Shown: piece by piece, positions 14,879-16,588 of the stretch
Layout of the letters: each line of letters starts with the position of its first letter
How positions within the stretch are numbered: position 1 is the first letter of the stretch
NCBI GenBank assembly: GCA_947372535.1
Contig: CANBUA010000083.1
Location: forward strand, 1-16,588
Direction: 5' to 3'
Source: Burkholderiales bacterium
Lineage (GTDB): Bacteria; Pseudomonadota; Gammaproteobacteria; Burkholderiales; Burkholderiaceae
DNA: 16,588 nt
Program-made: the position numbers and the translations under genes
Notes under the pieces: generated by a model
What the model saw: the letters and a program-made list of their open reading frames with translations, nothing else
What the model was told of the DNA's origin: nothing
Database searches by the model: none

Positions 14879-15571
14879 ATGCCAACCCACACGCGGAAAA
14901 TCCAGAAGGCTTCGGCGGCCGTGCTCCATGGTGTTGATGAACCGGCGCTCAAGCATGAATATGGCCAGGGCAGGCAAAAGCTGCTGGCCGCCGCCGCCCG
15001 CCTGGTGGCCAGGGAAGGCAGCACGCGGCTGACCTTGCGGGACCTGGCCGCAGAGGCGGGCATGAGCCACAACGCCATCTATCGGCATTTCTCCGGTGTG
15101 GACGAGATGGTTCAGGCACTGATCATTGACGTCAACCAGCGCCTGAGGGACGGGCTGCGGCTGGTTCGGGCTCAGGTGCCGAGCGACGAAGCTTCGCCCA
15201 GAACCGTGGTGAACTGGCTCTTTGATTTTGCCTTGGCCAACAGGGATGCATTCGTCGTCGCTGTACGCGAACGGCATGGGCCGTCAGGCCCCGCTCGTGA
15301 GGCCATTGAGCAAGGGATGGCAATGATCATGGCCGACATGCGCACCGATTTGCTGGCCGGCAACCGTCTCCCTGCACTACCTGACGAGAAGCTGGCCGTC
15401 GCCTTGAAGGTCATCATCCAGCACACGTTTGAGCTGAGCCTGGCCTGCATCGAGTCGCCCGCCAAGCGGGCATCGCTGCTGGCCGAGGCGGAGCAGGTTT
15501 TCACGTGGTGCCTGGCCGGCGCTTCCGTGGCGGGGGGCACATCCGTCCCGCCCGCCCGCGAGCGGCGCTGA
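14879..15571 (+). CDS. TetR/AcrR-family transcriptional regulator
   Basis: 230 residues from ATG 14879. A basic N-terminal extension of about 30 residues precedes the DNA-binding domain QKLLAAAARLVAREGSTR, then LTLRDLAAEAGMSHNAIYRH with F and DEMVQAL, the canonical TetR helix-turn-helix (about 33-80). The C-terminal all-helical ligand domain (about 95-220) resembles TetR_C groups found in beta-proteobacterial regulators; the ligand is unknown. A TAAAAT box at 14866-14871, eight bases before the ATG, would place transcription start almost at the ATG, so the mRNA could be leaderless. The -35 is poor, so this is tentative. The gene converges on an amidohydrolase gene with only 16 bases between the stop codons. 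Its target may lie outside the window. Confidence 0.9.
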   Translation: MPTHTRKIQKASAAVLHGVDEPALKHEYGQGRQKLLAAAARLVAREGSTRLTLRDLAAEAGMSHNAIYRHFSGVDEMVQALIIDVNQRLRDGLRLVRAQVPSDEASPRTVVNWLFDFALANRDAFVVAVRERHGPSGPAREAIEQGMAMIMADMRTDLLAGNRLPALPDEKLAVALKVIIQHTFELSLACIESPAKRASLLAEAEQVFTWCLAGASVAGGTSVPPARERR

Positions 15572-15587
15572 TGCGTGCCCGCCGACG

Positions 15588-16588
15588 TCAGGCCCCCATC
15601 AACCTGGCGGCAAGGCTCGGCAGTTGTGCGAGGGCGTTGCTTCTGTCGATCATCTGACGCTCCAGCGCATTGAATGAACTGTTCAATTCGGCATTGGGGT
15701 CGCCAGCCAGTTTGAGCGCGTAGGTGATTCCGCTGTAAGGGAAATCCGTGCCCAACATGATGTGGCTGACATCCGTGGTCTTGCGCAACGCCGACATGGC
15801 GGCGGGCGCACAAGCCAGTGCCGAATCGAAGAACATGCCGGCGTAGGGGCTCTGGTCTGGGTTGCTGAAGTTGGCGGCCAGGCCACTGCGGTAAGACAGG
15901 TAGGGAATGGTTCCGCCGCCGTGTGAGAGCTGCCAGCGGATTCGTGGGAACCGTTGGTAGATGCCTTGGTAGAGCATGTTGGCCGCAGCGCGTGTCGACT
16001 CGAAGGGGAAGTCCAGCACGAAAGGGGGAATGGCCAGTGAGGAACGCACTGGCGGTGCGACCGGATGGATGTACACATAAGCACCCAGGTCGTTCAAGGT
16101 GCGCATCAGCGGATCCAGCCGCGGGTCGCCCAGGTAGATGCCCTTGTAGTTGGAGTACAGGCTGATGCCATCCAGGCGCAGCACCTGGATGGCGCGGATG
16201 GCTTCTGCTCTGGCCGCGGCCACTTCGCTGGCATCGTCGGCCTTGCCCAGGGGCACGGAGCCCAGGCCACCAAAGCGTCGGTACAGGGCCGAGCCGAGCG
16301 GCGCGTTGACGAGTTCATCTCGGATGTACTCATTGATCTGTCTGGCCATGCGCACTCGTGCCGGGAGATCCGGCAGAAAGCCAAAGCCGGGCTCCGACAA
16401 TGACACGACCTGGGCCTGAAAGCCAAACTTGTCCATGAAGCTCAATGCCAAGCTGGTTGACCAAGCGGGTATGCCCACACCGCCATCGCCGGACACTTTG
16501 TAGTCGCTCAAGGCCTTGCGGTAGAAGTCCGGAATGAGGTGCGCATGCATGTCGATGCGCGTGGGGGCGGAGGCCGCCCTGGCCAAGG
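15588..16588 (-). CDS. amidohydrolase family 2 (ACMSD-like) metal-dependent hydrolase/decarboxylase, 5' end outside window
   Basis: At least 332 residues are in view, running from the window edge to TGA at 15588-15590. The TTG near the edge is probably internal and ARAASAPT may be the end of a signal or leader. The TIM-barrel metal motifs are present: DMHAHLIPDFY (HxH, residues 14 and 16 of the visible part), YIHPVAPP (His174), LSHGGG (His222) and GTDFPYS (Asp281). This is the PF04909 pattern seen in ACMSD, gamma-resorcylate decarboxylase and related enzymes acting on carboxylated aromatic or lactone substrates. The exact substrate cannot be told. It is convergent with the TetR gene, so co-regulation is not shown by layout. 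Confidence 0.88.
   Translation of the reverse strand, partial: LARAASAPTRIDMHAHLIPDFYRKALSDYKVSGDGGVGIPAWSTSLALSFMDKFGFQAQVVSLSEPGFGFLPDLPARVRMARQINEYIRDELVNAPLGSALYRRFGGLGSVPLGKADDASEVAAARAEAIRAIQVLRLDGISLYSNYKGIYLGDPRLDPLMRTLNDLGAYVYIHPVAPPVRSSLAIPPFVLDFPFESTRAAANMLYQGIYQRFPRIRWQLSHGGGTIPYLSYRSGLAANFSNPDQSPYAGMFFDSALACAPAAMSALRKTTDVSHIMLGTDFPYSGITYALKLAGDPNAELNSSFNALERQMIDRSNALAQLPSLAARLMGA

Overview
The window is high-GC DNA that looks like a betaproteobacterial (Burkholderiales, probably Comamonadaceae-like) chromosome. This placement is an inference from the gene families (several class-typical chemotaxis receptors, SCO copper chaperone, FimT-like pseudopilin, AraC and TetR regulators over acyl-CoA genes) and from composition. 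No rRNA or tRNA is present to confirm it. No CRISPR array, intact insertion sequence or intact phage was seen.

Left part (1-1025): the 3' end of a chemotaxis receptor gene is followed by a frameshifted remnant of a P4-type tyrosine integrase, so an island edge or an old insertion lies here.

Centre-left (1026-6872): the most striking locus. A 1649-residue lipoprotein on the minus strand combines, in order, a galactose/glyoxal-oxidase-type copper-radical domain with all copper and Cys-Tyr cofactor residues in place, a small cysteine-rich segment, a PKD domain, a YVTN-type beta-propeller, a two-haem cytochrome c peroxidase/MauG-like module, and two ricin-type lectin trefoils (six repeats). Divergently transcribed from it is a SCO1/SenC-type copper chaperone. 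Together they suggest a surface-anchored, carbohydrate-binding copper oxidase wired to its own haem module and supplied with copper by its neighbour. A 9-bp perfect hairpin lies in the leader of the large gene.

Centre (7001-8459): a mosaic of broken signalling genes. A solitary pseudopilin gene has a 9-bp tandem repeat in its N-terminal signal. It abuts a 5'-truncated hybrid-kinase tail (receiver end plus HPt). That tail is coupled by ATGA to a response-regulator start, which is fused in frame to the C-terminal half of a chemotaxis receptor.

Centre-right (8460-11696): a complete chemotaxis receptor on the minus strand with a sigma-28 (FliA)-type promoter. It is flanked by inverted copies of a degenerate dispersed intergenic repeat. 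A third copy lies at about 14.6 kb.

Right part (11697-16588): a two-gene minus-strand operon (enoyl-CoA isomerase/hydratase-family protein, then nitronate monooxygenase-family flavoprotein), divergent from an AraC-family regulator. Then come a TetR regulator and, convergent with it, a partial amidohydrolase-2 (ACMSD-like) gene running off the window. These look like accessory catabolic modules with local regulators.
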